Source: Flavobacterium sp. ACN2 (GTDB taxonomy: Bacteria > Bacteroidota > Bacteroidia > Flavobacteriales > Flavobacteriaceae). Taken from it: a stretch of 64,000 bases of DNA. This document shows, one piece after another, positions 53,795 through 63,318 of the stretch. The notes beneath the pieces are model-generated. The model worked only from the letters and a program-made list of their open reading frames with translations. It had not been told where the DNA came from and did no database searches. Every line of letters begins with the position of its first letter. Position 1 is the first letter of the stretch. Location: positions 186,001 to 250,000 of the forward strand of contig NZ_MRCM01000003.1 in NCBI RefSeq assembly GCF_002303885.1, written 5' to 3'. The position numbers were made by a program, and so were the translations under genes.

Positions 53795-54556
53795 ATGAAA
53801 AATTTAATCCTTTATATTTTACTAACGGTTTCTTTTGCAGCTGCTGCACAAGAAAAGGACAAATCATTGCCTTCTGGTAATGAAGAATATAAACAGAATA
53901 AATTTACTGATGCTGAGGCAAACTATAGAATTTCGGAATCAAAATTTCCTAAAAAATCAGCAGCTCCATATAATTTAGGAAATACCATTTATAGACAAAA
54001 TCAGATTTCGGAAGCTAAATTTGCTTACGCGAAAGCGATAAAAAATGCCAAAACGAGACCTGAAAAACACAAGGCTTATCATAATCTTGGAAATACTTTC
54101 ATGAAAGAGAAAGATTATTCTCAAGCCGTTGAAGCTTACAAACAAGCACTTCGTAACGACCCGACTGATGATGAAACACGTTACAATTATGCTTACGCAA
54201 AACAAAAATTAAAAGAGAATCCTCCTAAAAACGATCAGAAAGATAAAAATAAGGACAAAGACAAGGATAAGGATAAAAACAAAGATAAAGACAAGGACAA
54301 AAATAAAGATAAAGACAAGGATAAAAAAGACGATAAAGGCGACCAGGATAAAGACAAAAAAGACGGTAAAAACGATCCTAAGAAAGGTGACAAATCTGAT
54401 AATCAAGGAGAGCCAAAACCACAGCCTGGAGGAATATCAAAAGAACGTGTTCAGAATTTGCTTGACGCTGTAAATAATGAGGAAAAGAAAATTCAGGACA
54501 AAGTAAATGCTCAAAAAGTAAAAACTAATCCTAAGAAAACAGAAAAAGACTGGTAA
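53795..54556 (+). CDS. batC: TPR protein BatC with a KD-rich linker
   Basis: 253 aa from the ATG at 53795, which starts a signal peptide (MKNLILYILLTVSFAAAAQ); the 13 codons between it and the batB stop lack this. TPR repeats cover about 35-135 (AAPYNLGNTIYRQNQ, AYHNLGNTFMKEKDYSQAVE). A long low-complexity run of K and D (about 145-190, DNA about 54241-54345 of GAYAAR units) follows, then a basic tail. TPRs should contact the VWA proteins. The linker is polyampholytic and probably disordered. Confidence 0.85.
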   Translation: MKNLILYILLTVSFAAAAQEKDKSLPSGNEEYKQNKFTDAEANYRISESKFPKKSAAPYNLGNTIYRQNQISEAKFAYAKAIKNAKTRPEKHKAYHNLGNTFMKEKDYSQAVEAYKQALRNDPTDDETRYNYAYAKQKLKENPPKNDQKDKNKDKDKDKDKNKDKDKDKNKDKDKDKKDDKGDQDKDKKDGKNDPKKGDKSDNQGEPKPQPGGISKERVQNLLDAVNNEEKKIQDKVNAQKVKTNPKKTEKDW

Positions 54557-54563
54557 AATTTGG

Positions 54564-54637
54564 TTAATCGTTTAACCGTTAATTTGTTTATTTGATCCAA
54601 ACAATACGATTAAACAAATTAACGTTTAAACGATTAA
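54564..54637. repeat. 27-bp inverted repeat between batC and batD
   Basis: Arms 54564-54590 and 54611-54637 match at 26 of 27 bases (core TTAATCGTTTAA), 20-base loop. A possible attenuator or mRNA-stability stem inside the operon. Confidence 0.85.
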
Positions 54638-54664
54638 GCATTAAAAACAACGATTAAACAAGTA

Positions 54665-56413
54665 ATGAAAAGATATTTAATTCTATTTCTAATCACTTTT
54701 CAAGGACTAATGGCTCAAGTACAGTTTGAAGCCAGAGTCAGCAAAAACTCGCTTGGAATAAATGAAAGACTTCGCATCGACTTCATCATGAATGTTGACG
54801 GAGATAATTTCGAGCAACCTTCTTTTGAGGGGTTTAAAATGGTCGCAGGACCAAGCCAACAGATTAGTCAGTCTTGGATAAATGGGCGAAGCTCTTTTCA
54901 GAAAATATATTCTTATATCTTGCAGCCTGAGAGAAAAGGAGTTGTCACCATTAAGCAGGCCGCAATAGAATTCAACGGTCAGGTTTACAAAACAAATCCG
55001 ATTAAGGTTACTGTGACCAATGCCGTGGCTCAAGAAAGAGATCCAAACGATAGACCTCCAGGATCAGGAAATGAATTATTGACTCTTGTTGCCGAAATTT
55101 CAAAAACAAATCCGTATCTAAACGAACCAATAACAGCGGTTTACAAATTGTATTTTAATAATATTGGAGTTACAGGATTTAAAGAATTGGCCAAACCTAA
55201 ATACAATGATTTCTGGAATCAGAACATCGATATCAAACAATTGGCAATTGAAGAAGGAAATTTCCAAGGCCAAAAATGTTATTATGTTATCCTGAAAAAG
55301 ACCATTTTATATCCTCAGAAATCAGGAAAGCTTACTATTGAACCTCTTTCATTAGATATTGGTGTGCAATTGCCAACAAATCGCCGTGATATGTTTGGTC
55401 AAATGATTATTACAGAAGACAATAAAGTAGTTTCTGCTGGAGCAAAAACAATCAATGTTAGACCTCTTCCTGAAAGCACAAAACCAGAAGGATTTACTGG
55501 CGCTGTCGGAAGATTGAATTTTACTGTTACTCCATCAAAAACAACGCTTAAAAATGGCGAAGGCCTTGACTTAATCGTAAGTGCGCAAGGAACTGGAAAT
55601 ATGAAGTTGTTTACGCTTCCAAAACCAGTTGTTCCAAATGCATTAGAAATGTACGATCCTGTTCATGACGAGCAAGTAACTACTTCTCTAAGCGGTATGT
55701 CTGGAAGAATTACAGACAAATACACTATTGTACCACAATACCGAGGAAAATATGCGATAAAACCAATGCAGTTTTCGTATTTCGATTTGAGTTCTGGTAC
55801 TTATAAAACCATCACTTCAAAAGAAATTATGATTGATGTTTTGGACGGTCCAACGCCTGCTGAAGCAAATCCAGGAGCATCGGCTTCTAAAAATGCAGTG
55901 GCAAAAGCAGATCAGTTCAAAAACATTAAATCTAGAACAGCATTAATTCCTATTGAGAAAAAAGATTTTTACGACTCAAACTTATATTTAGGATTATTGT
56001 TTGCTCCATTTATCATTATCCCGATAATCATTCTGGCTAGAAAGAAAAAAGAAGCTATGGATAGTGATGTTACTGGAAATAGAATTAGAATGAACAATAA
56101 GCTGGCTAAAAAATATTTATCGCAAGCGAAGAAACATCTTAACAACAAAGAACCTTTCTATATTGCACTTGAAAAAGCAATGCATAATTTCTTGAAAGCA
56201 AAACTACATATCGAAACTTCAGAAATGAGTAAAGATAATATTAGAGAATTGCTGCTATCTAGAAATGCAAATCAAGAAACGGTTCAGAATTTTATTGCTC
56301 TAACTGAAAACTGCGAATTTGCACGTTATGCACCAGCATCGAGCGCTTCGATTCAGCAGGATTATGATAAGGCTGTATTGATTATTTCTGAATTAGAAAA
56401 ACAGATTGTTTAA
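54665..56413 (+). CDS. batD: BatD family protein
   Basis: 582 aa. Signal peptide about 1-18 (LMAQ), Ig-like periplasmic beta domains to about 420 (FEARVSKNSLGINERL, the GFKMVAGPSQQ strand, NVRPLPESTKPEGFTGAVG), then a membrane helix (LGLLFAPFIIIPIIILARKKK, about 437-457) and a cytoplasmic helical tail. It is the largest periplasmic component of the Bat complex and is expected to bridge the VWA proteins. Confidence 0.93.
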   Translation: MKRYLILFLITFQGLMAQVQFEARVSKNSLGINERLRIDFIMNVDGDNFEQPSFEGFKMVAGPSQQISQSWINGRSSFQKIYSYILQPERKGVVTIKQAAIEFNGQVYKTNPIKVTVTNAVAQERDPNDRPPGSGNELLTLVAEISKTNPYLNEPITAVYKLYFNNIGVTGFKELAKPKYNDFWNQNIDIKQLAIEEGNFQGQKCYYVILKKTILYPQKSGKLTIEPLSLDIGVQLPTNRRDMFGQMIITEDNKVVSAGAKTINVRPLPESTKPEGFTGAVGRLNFTVTPSKTTLKNGEGLDLIVSAQGTGNMKLFTLPKPVVPNALEMYDPVHDEQVTTSLSGMSGRITDKYTIVPQYRGKYAIKPMQFSYFDLSSGTYKTITSKEIMIDVLDGPTPAEANPGASASKNAVAKADQFKNIKSRTALIPIEKKDFYDSNLYLGLLFAPFIIIPIIILARKKKEAMDSDVTGNRIRMNNKLAKKYLSQAKKHLNNKEPFYIALEKAMHNFLKAKLHIETSEMSKDNIRELLLSRNANQETVQNFIALTENCEFARYAPASSASIQQDYDKAVLIISELEKQIV

Positions 56414-56427
56414 TTTTTTTTACGCAA

Positions 56428-56445
56428 TCCCGATAGCTATCGGGA
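56428..56445. repeat. Perfect 18-bp palindrome TCCCGATAGCTATCGGGA
   Basis: Between batD and batE. A degraded relative (CGATAGCTATTGGGA) lies at about 12875. Confidence 0.9.
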
Positions 56446-56515
56446 GCTAAGAAAATTGATTTAGATTGAGTCGAATTTAAGTTCGCAAAGTTGATAATCT
56501 TTATTATAATAGAAA

Positions 56516-57262
56516 ATGAAAAACATACTATATCTCTTTTTATTCATCTCGCAGGTTTTCTTTGCGCAAGGTCGCTTTGAATCGGCTAATGCATTGTACC
56601 AAAAAGGACAATATAAAGAAGCGGCGCAGGTTTATGAAAACATCATAAAAGAAGACAAATTACATTCTGCCGAAGTGTATTTTAATCTTGGAAACTGTTA
56701 TTACAAACTAAATCAGGTTGCACCTTCAATTTACAATTATGAAAAGGCTTTGGTTCTTAAACCAAACGATCCTGAGACTTTAAACAACTTAAAATTTGCC
56801 AAAAAACTAACGATTGATGAAATCAAAGAAGTTCCAAAAGTAGGTTTTGCCAAACTGATTCAAAACTTTACTTCTATTTTTGACTATAATACTTGGGCCA
56901 AAATTTCTATAGCGCTTGGGTTTGTGTTTTTATTGAGCTTTATTGGGTATTATTTTTCGAACGCTACACTTGCAAAAAGAATTTATTTTGTCGGAATGTT
57001 TATCATTTTGGTGGCTTTTGCTTTAAGCATTTCAGCGGGAATGTCTGAAAAAAATCATTTTGAAAACGACCGTGTAGCCATTGTTTTTTCTGAATTAAGC
57101 CAAGTTAGACATGAGCCTAAAAAATCTTCGACTGGAATTATTTTATTGCATGAAGGAGCAAAAGTTTATGTTTTAGAAAGTATTGCAGGTTGGAAAAAAA
57201 TCGAATTGACAGACGGAACGCAAGGTTGGATCGACTCTTCAACAATTAAAGAGGTTAAATAG
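56516..57262 (+). CDS. batE: TPR and SH3 protein BatE
   Basis: 248 aa. Signal peptide about 1-18 (FFAQ). TPRs about 20-95 (ANALYQKGQYKEAAQVYENI, VYFNLGNCYYKLNQVAP). Two membrane helices about 120-165 (ISIALGFVFLLSFIGYYF, IYFVGMFIILVAFALSIS). A bacterial SH3 domain closes it, about 185-247 (LHEGAKVYVLE, GWKKIELTDGTQGWID). It is likely the last core component of the operon, joining peptidoglycan or protein partners in the periplasm. Confidence 0.9.
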   Translation: MKNILYLFLFISQVFFAQGRFESANALYQKGQYKEAAQVYENIIKEDKLHSAEVYFNLGNCYYKLNQVAPSIYNYEKALVLKPNDPETLNNLKFAKKLTIDEIKEVPKVGFAKLIQNFTSIFDYNTWAKISIALGFVFLLSFIGYYFSNATLAKRIYFVGMFIILVAFALSISAGMSEKNHFENDRVAIVFSELSQVRHEPKKSSTGIILLHEGAKVYVLESIAGWKKIELTDGTQGWIDSSTIKEVK

Positions 57263-57303
57263 TTTTTTTAGAATGCAATTGAAATAATTTAAAATTACAT
57301 TCA

Positions 57304-57921
57304 ATGGTCAAAAAACAACTCTTAATTATACTATTTACTTTATCCTGCACAATCTATGCTCAGGAAGAAAAATTAAAACCAGAACAGCGCCAAAAACACT
57401 TTTTTGAAGAAGGACTAAAAGCTTTAAAAGAACAAAATTTTTACCGTGCCTACGGTTTTTTCTCCTTAGCTCAAACCGGTTTTAGTCCAGACAAAGAAAT
57501 CTTAAGCAAATCGATAAAAAAAACTGATTCCTTAAAAGTCATCGTAAGAGCAGAACAAAGACAAGAAATTATAGGGAATTGGAAAATGCTTACTCCTGAC
57601 TCTTGGGCAATGAGAGATCCTTCTGACAGTATCGTCGGGAGAATGATTACTATCGATCCTGATCAAATATTGTTTTACGAACTTTATGATAAAGCAAAAA
57701 ACTGGAATTTAGCCAAAACAGAAAAAATCATTTTTTCAGATAAAGAAAGTTTAACTTCTGATCCTTTATTGATAGTGTATTCAAACAAGGAAGTTTGGCG
57801 TTATTATATTGATGAGGCTTCGGGTAATTTGATTGCTTTTTATATTGGAGAAGAAAATGAAAACGGAATATCAGAATTGTTCTGCAGTAATCAAAAATTA
57901 CAATATTTTAAATTGCAATAA
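57304..57921 (+). CDS. Secreted protein linked to the Bat operon, unknown
   Basis: 205 aa with a signal peptide (about 1-19, TIYAQ). A single TPR-like hairpin (HFFEEGLKALKEQNFYRAYGFFSLAQTG cited in part: GLKALKEQNFYRAYGFFS) is followed by a beta-rich part of about 120 residues (IIGNWKMLTPDSWA, IVGRMITIDPDQIL, LFCSNQKLQYFKLQ) that looks like a small lipocalin-type barrel. It is 41 bp after batE on the same strand, so it is probably the last gene of the operon. Family not recognised. Confidence 0.7.
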   Translation: MVKKQLLIILFTLSCTIYAQEEKLKPEQRQKHFFEEGLKALKEQNFYRAYGFFSLAQTGFSPDKEILSKSIKKTDSLKVIVRAEQRQEIIGNWKMLTPDSWAMRDPSDSIVGRMITIDPDQILFYELYDKAKNWNLAKTEKIIFSDKESLTSDPLLIVYSNKEVWRYYIDEASGNLIAFYIGEENENGISELFCSNQKLQYFKLQ

Positions 57922-57932
57922 TTTACATTAAA

Positions 57933-57984
57933 AAATAAGAAATCCCAAATTCCAAAGAAGACTGGAATTTGGGATTTCTTATTT
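57933..57984. repeat. AATCCCAAATTCCA hairpin, copy 3 (bidirectional terminator)
   Basis: Perfect 22-bp arms (57933-57954 and 57963-57984) with an eight-base loop between two convergent genes. Closest relative of the copies at 41876 and 41961. Confidence 0.9.
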
Positions 57985-57996
57985 TGAAATTTTAAA

Positions 57997-59544
57997 TTAA
58001 TTTACTGCATCGACCAATCTTACAAACTCAGATCTGTAACCTTCTTCGTCGTTTGACAAACCAGATTTTGCCAATCTTTTAATATCAGAACTTGAACTGT
58101 TTGCTATATATTTTGAGTCACGTAATTTTAATCCGAACCAAGAAACGGCAGTTGTGAATTTGAAATCTTGAGAACTGTTTTCTAAGTCCGTTTTTTGGTC
58201 TGCAATTACATTTACGATTTCAATACTTTTGTTGCCATCAGGTTTTTTATATCTAAATTTTACTGTAGCTAATTCATCACTATGATTTTCAGCCACTTTC
58301 TGCGTTTTAGTATATTTTAAATCTGAAGGAACATAATCACTTTCTACACCAATCGGAACAATCTCATACAAAGCCGTAACCGAGTGTCCGCTGCCTAATT
58401 CGCCTGCATCAATTTTATCATTTTTAAAATCTTCAGCATTTAATTTTCGGTTTTCATAACCAATCAATCGATACGCCTGAACGTGATTCGGATTAAACTC
58501 GATTTGGATTTTTACATCTTTCGCGATAGCAAACATAGAACCTTTAAATTCTTTTCCAAGAAAACGATTTGCCTCTTGAATGTTATCAATGTAAGCGTAA
58601 TTTCCGTTTCCTTTATCGGCAAGAATTTCCATTTTACTGTCTTTGTAATTTCCCATTCCAAATCCAAGAACGGTTAAGAAAACTCCAGATTCTCTTTTTT
58701 GTTCGATCAATTTCAGCATATCATCATCTGAAGAAGCACCAACATTAAAATCACCATCTGTAGCTATTACCACTCTATTATTGCCCTCTTTAATAAAATT
58801 CTGCTGTGCCAATTTGTAGGCTAATTCGATTCCTTCTCCTCCTGCCGTACTTCCACCTGCATGTAAATCATTAAAAGCATCCATAATTTCATCCTTATTA
58901 TCTCCAGAAGTGGGTTCTAAAACTACTCCCGCAGATCCCGCATAAACTACAATCGAAACTTTATCAATGCTTCTCAGTTCTTTTACCAAAACTTTCATCG
59001 ATTCTTTCAACAATGGCAATTTATTCTGTTCATCCATTGAACCCGAAACATCAACCAAAAAAACTAAATTAGTAGCCGGCAGATTCGACATAGGAATGTC
59101 TTTTCCTTGCAAACCAATCTTTAGTAATCGGCTGTTTTTATTCCAAGGACAATCACTGTATTCTGTATTAATAGAAAACGGATGCTGACCCTCTGGCTGT
59201 GGATATTTGTATTTAAAGAAGTTAATCATCTCTTCCACACGAACGGCATCTTTAGGAACTTTTTGCTCTTCGTTTATAAATCGGCGGATATTGGTATAGG
59301 ATGCATTATCAACATCGATAGAAAAAGTAGAAAGAGGTTCTTTTAGGGGAGATTCAAAAGGATTTTCTTCCAATCCTGCGTAGCTTTCCGTATTCGGTTC
59401 AATGTACATTTCCTCTGAAATTGCATCGGTTACAGCCGCAGCAGAATCAACTGTTTCGTAACTTTGGTCTGGTGCATACGCTTTCTTACAGCTGAAAATA
59501 GTAAGTACAAGGAATGCCATCATAAAGAAATTAAGATTTCTCAT
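57997..59544 (-). CDS. VWA-domain lipoprotein (YfbK-like)
   Basis: 515 aa. Signal peptide with lipobox IFSCKK (C19). The region about 60-145 carries a von Willebrand-like N-terminal domain (FSIDVDNASYTNIRRF, VRVEEMINFFKYKYP). The VWA domain itself starts about 160 with MIDAS FLVDVSGSMDE and TDGDFNVG, and a DUF3520-like C-terminal domain ends it. It faces the Bat operon across a terminator. Placement suggests, but does not prove, that it works with the same MoxR machine. Confidence 0.9.
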   Translation of the reverse strand: MRNLNFFMMAFLVLTIFSCKKAYAPDQSYETVDSAAAVTDAISEEMYIEPNTESYAGLEENPFESPLKEPLSTFSIDVDNASYTNIRRFINEEQKVPKDAVRVEEMINFFKYKYPQPEGQHPFSINTEYSDCPWNKNSRLLKIGLQGKDIPMSNLPATNLVFLVDVSGSMDEQNKLPLLKESMKVLVKELRSIDKVSIVVYAGSAGVVLEPTSGDNKDEIMDAFNDLHAGGSTAGGEGIELAYKLAQQNFIKEGNNRVVIATDGDFNVGASSDDDMLKLIEQKRESGVFLTVLGFGMGNYKDSKMEILADKGNGNYAYIDNIQEANRFLGKEFKGSMFAIAKDVKIQIEFNPNHVQAYRLIGYENRKLNAEDFKNDKIDAGELGSGHSVTALYEIVPIGVESDYVPSDLKYTKTQKVAENHSDELATVKFRYKKPDGNKSIEIVNVIADQKTDLENSSQDFKFTTAVSWFGLKLRDSKYIANSSSSDIKRLAKSGLSNDEEGYRSEFVRLVDAVN

Positions 59545-59846
59545 AAAGTAAATTTTTAAAAATTAATAAAAGGTTATAGGCTTCAAATAAGGACTAGCAT
59601 TCCGGATGTACTAGAGGCGATTATTTGCATTTTTTCGAGTAAGCAAAATCGTGCCAAAAAAATTAAAAATCCTTTTCTTACGTAAAAATAAAATGAGAAA
59701 CCTTGATTTTAAAGGGATTTAGTGTAGAATATTTTTTTTGTGAAATTCGAATATTTTCTTGCCACAGATTAAATGATTAAATAGATTAATCTTTTAAAAT
59801 CTTTTAAAATCCTTTAATCTGTGGCATTATTTTTTTTGCTATTAAA
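59545..59846. other. 302-bp spacer with a palindrome
   Basis: No gene. It holds the GCCACAGATTAAA / TTTAATCTGTGGC palindrome (59761-59825), with short repeats of AATCTTTTAAAATC between the arms, and otherwise AT-rich DNA without clear promoter boxes for the VWA lipoprotein. Confidence 0.6.
59761..59825. repeat. GCCACAGATT palindrome, copy 2
   Basis: Perfect 13-bp arms (59761-59773 and 59813-59825). Same family as 46177-46244. Confidence 0.85.
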
Positions 59847-60416
59847 TTAAAACTGATAAATCTTTTCTGGCGTTACGCAATAATCCAACTTGATATCCGA
59901 CTCAAAAACATCATCAATCTGGTCTACGGCTTCAAAAAATGAAAGACCAATTTTGATGGTTTCGGGTTTGCATTCGGCAAGGAATTTATCATAAAAACCT
60001 TTTCCGTAACCAATTCTATTTCCAAAAACATCAAAAGCTAAAAGTGGTACAAAAACTACTTCAACTTTAGAAGACGGAACTTCAATTCCATCAACAGGTT
60101 CAGGAATGTTGTATTCGTTCTTTTTGATTTTAGTATTATCCGTTAAAAGAAAATGAGTCATTTTTCTGGTTTCGAAATCACTTTTAGAAATCAGGATTTC
60201 TTTGTCTTTTCCAGAAAGCAAATGTAGAACAAATTCGGTATTGACTTCTTTATGCTCTTCAATCGGAAGAAAAACATGATAATAAATTTTATCCCAAATT
60301 GGCATTTGAATCAATTGGTTTGCAATTGCCAAGCTCTTCTCTTCTACTTCATCAAAAGAAAGTGCTTTACGGAAATTTTTATATTCTATTCGAAGTTCTT
60401 TTTTACTCGTCGGCAT
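59847..60416 (-). CDS. 5-formyltetrahydrofolate cyclo-ligase
   Basis: 189 aa from the ATG at 60416 (MPTSKKELRIEYKNFRKALS), where the family begins; the longer 211-aa frame would run 80 bases into the upstream gene. It converts 5-formyl-THF to methenyl-THF with ATP. Visible: YYHVFLPIEEHKEVNTE and the signature FGNRIGYGKGFYDKFL (about 125-140). The start overlaps the end of the aspartoacylase-like gene by 14 bp, so the two genes are coupled. Confidence 0.9.
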   Translation of the reverse strand: MPTSKKELRIEYKNFRKALSFDEVEEKSLAIANQLIQMPIWDKIYYHVFLPIEEHKEVNTEFVLHLLSGKDKEILISKSDFETRKMTHFLLTDNTKIKKNEYNIPEPVDGIEVPSSKVEVVFVPLLAFDVFGNRIGYGKGFYDKFLAECKPETIKIGLSFFEAVDQIDDVFESDIKLDYCVTPEKIYQF

Positions 60417-61380
60417 TGTCTGGAGTTTTAGATAAATGATAAATAGCATCGCCTTCATAAACAATTGGCGAATGATTCGCATTGATTACATAACCATCGT
60501 GCGGCGCTTTGATTTTTTGTTCAAACTTCCCAAACGGGTCTGTAATAATAGCCAAGATAGTGCCTTTGGTTACAAATTTTCCGATCAAGTTAAAATCATG
60601 AAGCAAACCCGAACATTTTGCTCGAAGCCAAACCGATTGTTTAATGTAAATTGAAGGTGTTAAGGCAGGTTCCATAATTTGTTTAGAATCTAACATTCCC
60701 AGATAATGCAGTAAACGTTTTGTTCCTAAAACACCTTGATTTGCAATTTCATTATTGATATCTAAAGATTTTCCTCCTTCAAAAAGAAGCATTTTTACAT
60801 TGGCACTTTCAGAAGTTTTTCTAAAAGAACCATTTATATTTTTAGAATAGAGTGTAAATGGCGCATTAAAAATATCGGCCAAAACTTTAAGTTCAGGATT
60901 GTTTTCTGTGATTCTAATTTGTGGCGCGTTAAATCGGCTTGCTCCGCCCGCATGAAAATCGACTGCATAATCCAAAATTGGTAAAATTTCTTCGACAATA
61001 TGATAGGCAAATCTGCTGGCAAGCGAACCTTTTTTACTTCCTGGAAAAACACGATTCAAGTCGCGCCCGTCCGGAAACTCGCGAGATTTATTTACAAAAC
61101 CATACATATTAATCACCGGAATGCAGATTATAGTACCGCGTGCAGGTCTGTTGATTTTTTTACTGATAATCTGACGAACAATTTCAACACCGTTAATTTC
61201 GTCTCCGTGTATTCCGGCAGAAAATAAAACAGTCGGACCTTCGTTCTTGGAACGACGAACAATAACAGGAATATTTAGTTTTGTTGTAGTATGAAGCCGA
61301 GCAATTTCGACGTTTATCGTTCTGTGTTCTCCCGGCAAAATCGATTCGCCAAAAATAACCAATGGAGTACTATTTTTCAT
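60403..61380 (-). CDS. Succinylglutamate desuccinylase/aspartoacylase-family zinc hydrolase
   Basis: 325 aa, M14 family AstE/AspA type. Zn ligands: GIHGDEINGVE (H58 and E61 by position, approximate) and VDFHAGGASRFNAP with the later His. The C-terminal part ends with a biotinyl/lipoyl-like beta domain (GKFVTKGTILAIITDPFGKFEQKIKAPHDGYVINANH-region, about 250-310). It removes an acyl group from an amino acid or similar. True substrate unknown. First gene of a two-gene unit with the cyclo-ligase. Confidence 0.87.
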   Translation of the reverse strand: MKNSTPLVIFGESILPGEHRTINVEIARLHTTTKLNIPVIVRRSKNEGPTVLFSAGIHGDEINGVEIVRQIISKKINRPARGTIICIPVINMYGFVNKSREFPDGRDLNRVFPGSKKGSLASRFAYHIVEEILPILDYAVDFHAGGASRFNAPQIRITENNPELKVLADIFNAPFTLYSKNINGSFRKTSESANVKMLLFEGGKSLDINNEIANQGVLGTKRLLHYLGMLDSKQIMEPALTPSIYIKQSVWLRAKCSGLLHDFNLIGKFVTKGTILAIITDPFGKFEQKIKAPHDGYVINANHSPIVYEGDAIYHLSKTPDNADE

Positions 61381-61517
61381 GTAGAATTATAAAATCTAAA
61401 TATAGAAATTATTCTTTTGATTTTGTAAATTTGAAACTAATTCAATGTTAAGCTTCATTTGGAAATCGGAATGGTTTTTGAAAAAAGCTTTTCGAGTATC
61501 TTCACACATAAAAAAGA

Positions 61518-63311
61518 ATGCAAAAACCAGCCTTAGATCTTCAAATTTTAACTTTACCAGACAATCCTGGCGTCTATCAGTATTATGATAAAGACGGGAA
61601 AATCTTGTATGTCGGCAAAGCTAAAAATTTAAAAAAAAGGGTTTCTTCTTATTTCAATAAAATTCACGATACTGCCAAGACAAATGTACTGGTAAAAAAA
61701 ATCGTAACGATAAAACACATCGTCGTTCCAACCGAAACCGATGCGCTTTTATTAGAAAATAATTTAATTAAGACACTTCAGCCACGATACAATGTACTTT
61801 TGCGTGATGACAAAACGTATCCTTGGATCTGCATCAAAAAAGAACCTTTTTCAAGAATATTTTCAACTCGAAACATGATCAAGGACGGCTCTGAATATTT
61901 TGGCCCCTACACCAGTTTCAAAACAGTACATACTATTTTAGATTTAATCAAAGAATTATATCCGCTACGAACTTGCAATTATGATTTGAGCGCATCTAAT
62001 ATTAATTCGGGAAAATTTAAAGTTTGTCTGGAATATCATATTGGCAATTGCAAAGGCCCTTGCGAAGGTTTGGAACCTTTGGAAGAATACCAAAGACAAG
62101 TCAATGCAATTCGCGAAATCTTAAAAGGAAACTTCAAAGAAAGCTTAAAGGATTTCAAGAAACTGATGAACACTTATGCGCAGAATTTACAGTTTGAAGA
62201 AGCGCAAAAAATCAAAGAAAAGATTGAAGTTTTAGAAAACTATCAATCTAGGTCTACCATTATCAATCCGAAGATTACCAATATTGATGTTTTCTCTATT
62301 ATTTCTGACGAAAGTGCGGCTTATGTCAACTTCCTTCAGATTTCTCATGGTTCAATTATTCGTTCGCACACTTTAGAAATGAAGAAAAAGCTGGATGAAA
62401 GTGATGAAGAATTATTAGAATTGGCGATTATAGAACTTCGCGAGCGTTTTCAGTTATTATCAAAAGAAATCATTGTTCCTTTTGAAATGGATTTGGGCGA
62501 AAACATTAAAATAACTGTTCCTCAGCTTGGAGATAAAAAACAGATTTTAGATTTGTCAATTCGAAATGCTAAATTTTATCGAATCGAACAATTAAAGCAA
62601 TTACAGATTGTAGATCCAGATCGTCATGTGAACAGAATTATGGCGCAGATGCAGAAAGATTTATGTCTTCCTGTTGAACCAAGACATATAGAATGTTTTG
62701 ATAACTCGAACATTCAGGGAACAAATCCTGTTGCGGCCTGTGTTGTTTTTAAAGACGGAAAACCAAGCAAAAAAGATTATCGCCATTTTAACGTTAAAAC
62801 CGTTGAAGGCCCCGACGATTTTGCTTCGATGACCGAAATTGTTTATCGCCGTTACAAAAGATTATTAGACGAAAATCAGCCTTTGCCCCAGCTAATAATT
62901 ATTGACGGTGGAAAAGGACAATTATCATCGGCTTTGAAAAGTATTGATGAATTAGGTTTACGCGGTAAAATTGCCATTATCGGAATTGCAAAACGTTTGG
63001 AAGAACTTTTTTATCCAGGCGATTCGATTCCATTATATTTAGACAAAAAATCAGAAACCTTAAAAGTGATTCAACAGTTAAGAAACGAAGCACACCGATT
63101 TGGAATTACTTTTCATAGAGACAAACGAAGCAAATCGGCACTTAATTCTTCTGTTGAAAGCATTCCTGGAATTGGAGAAAAAACTATGCTTGCTTTAATT
63201 CAGCATTTTAAAAGTGTTAAAAGATTAAAATTGGCTACAGAAAAAGAAATTTCAGACGTTATAGGTGTTTCTAAAGCCAAAAAAATTGTCGACTTTTACA
63301 AAACCAATTAA
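61518..63311 (+). CDS. uvrC: Excinuclease ABC subunit C
   Basis: 597 aa nucleotide-excision-repair nuclease that makes the two incisions around a lesion held by UvrAB. GIY-YIG nuclease about 12-95 ([20 protein letters not shown]), UVR motif about 205-240 ([17 protein letters not shown]), RNase-H-like nuclease about 375-530 ([11 protein letters not shown] and IIDGGKGQL), and helix-hairpin-helix end about 545-597 ([17 protein letters not shown]). The length is standard. It is followed after seven bases by the patatin gene, probably one operon. Confidence 0.96.
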   Translation: MQKPALDLQILTLPDNPGVYQYYDKDGKILYVGKAKNLKKRVSSYFNKIHDTAKTNVLVKKIVTIKHIVVPTETDALLLENNLIKTLQPRYNVLLRDDKTYPWICIKKEPFSRIFSTRNMIKDGSEYFGPYTSFKTVHTILDLIKELYPLRTCNYDLSASNINSGKFKVCLEYHIGNCKGPCEGLEPLEEYQRQVNAIREILKGNFKESLKDFKKLMNTYAQNLQFEEAQKIKEKIEVLENYQSRSTIINPKITNIDVFSIISDESAAYVNFLQISHGSIIRSHTLEMKKKLDESDEELLELAIIELRERFQLLSKEIIVPFEMDLGENIKITVPQLGDKKQILDLSIRNAKFYRIEQLKQLQIVDPDRHVNRIMAQMQKDLCLPVEPRHIECFDNSNIQGTNPVAACVVFKDGKPSKKDYRHFNVKTVEGPDDFASMTEIVYRRYKRLLDENQPLPQLIIIDGGKGQLSSALKSIDELGLRGKIAIIGIAKRLEELFYPGDSIPLYLDKKSETLKVIQQLRNEAHRFGITFHRDKRSKSALNSSVESIPGIGEKTMLALIQHFKSVKRLKLATEKEISDVIGVSKAKKIVDFYKTN

Positions 63312-63318
63312 AGTTTTT

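Noticed and set aside
54209..54406. 65-codon very hydrophobic frame on the minus strand
   Set aside because: Complement of the K/D-rich repeat of batC; a pure composition artefact.
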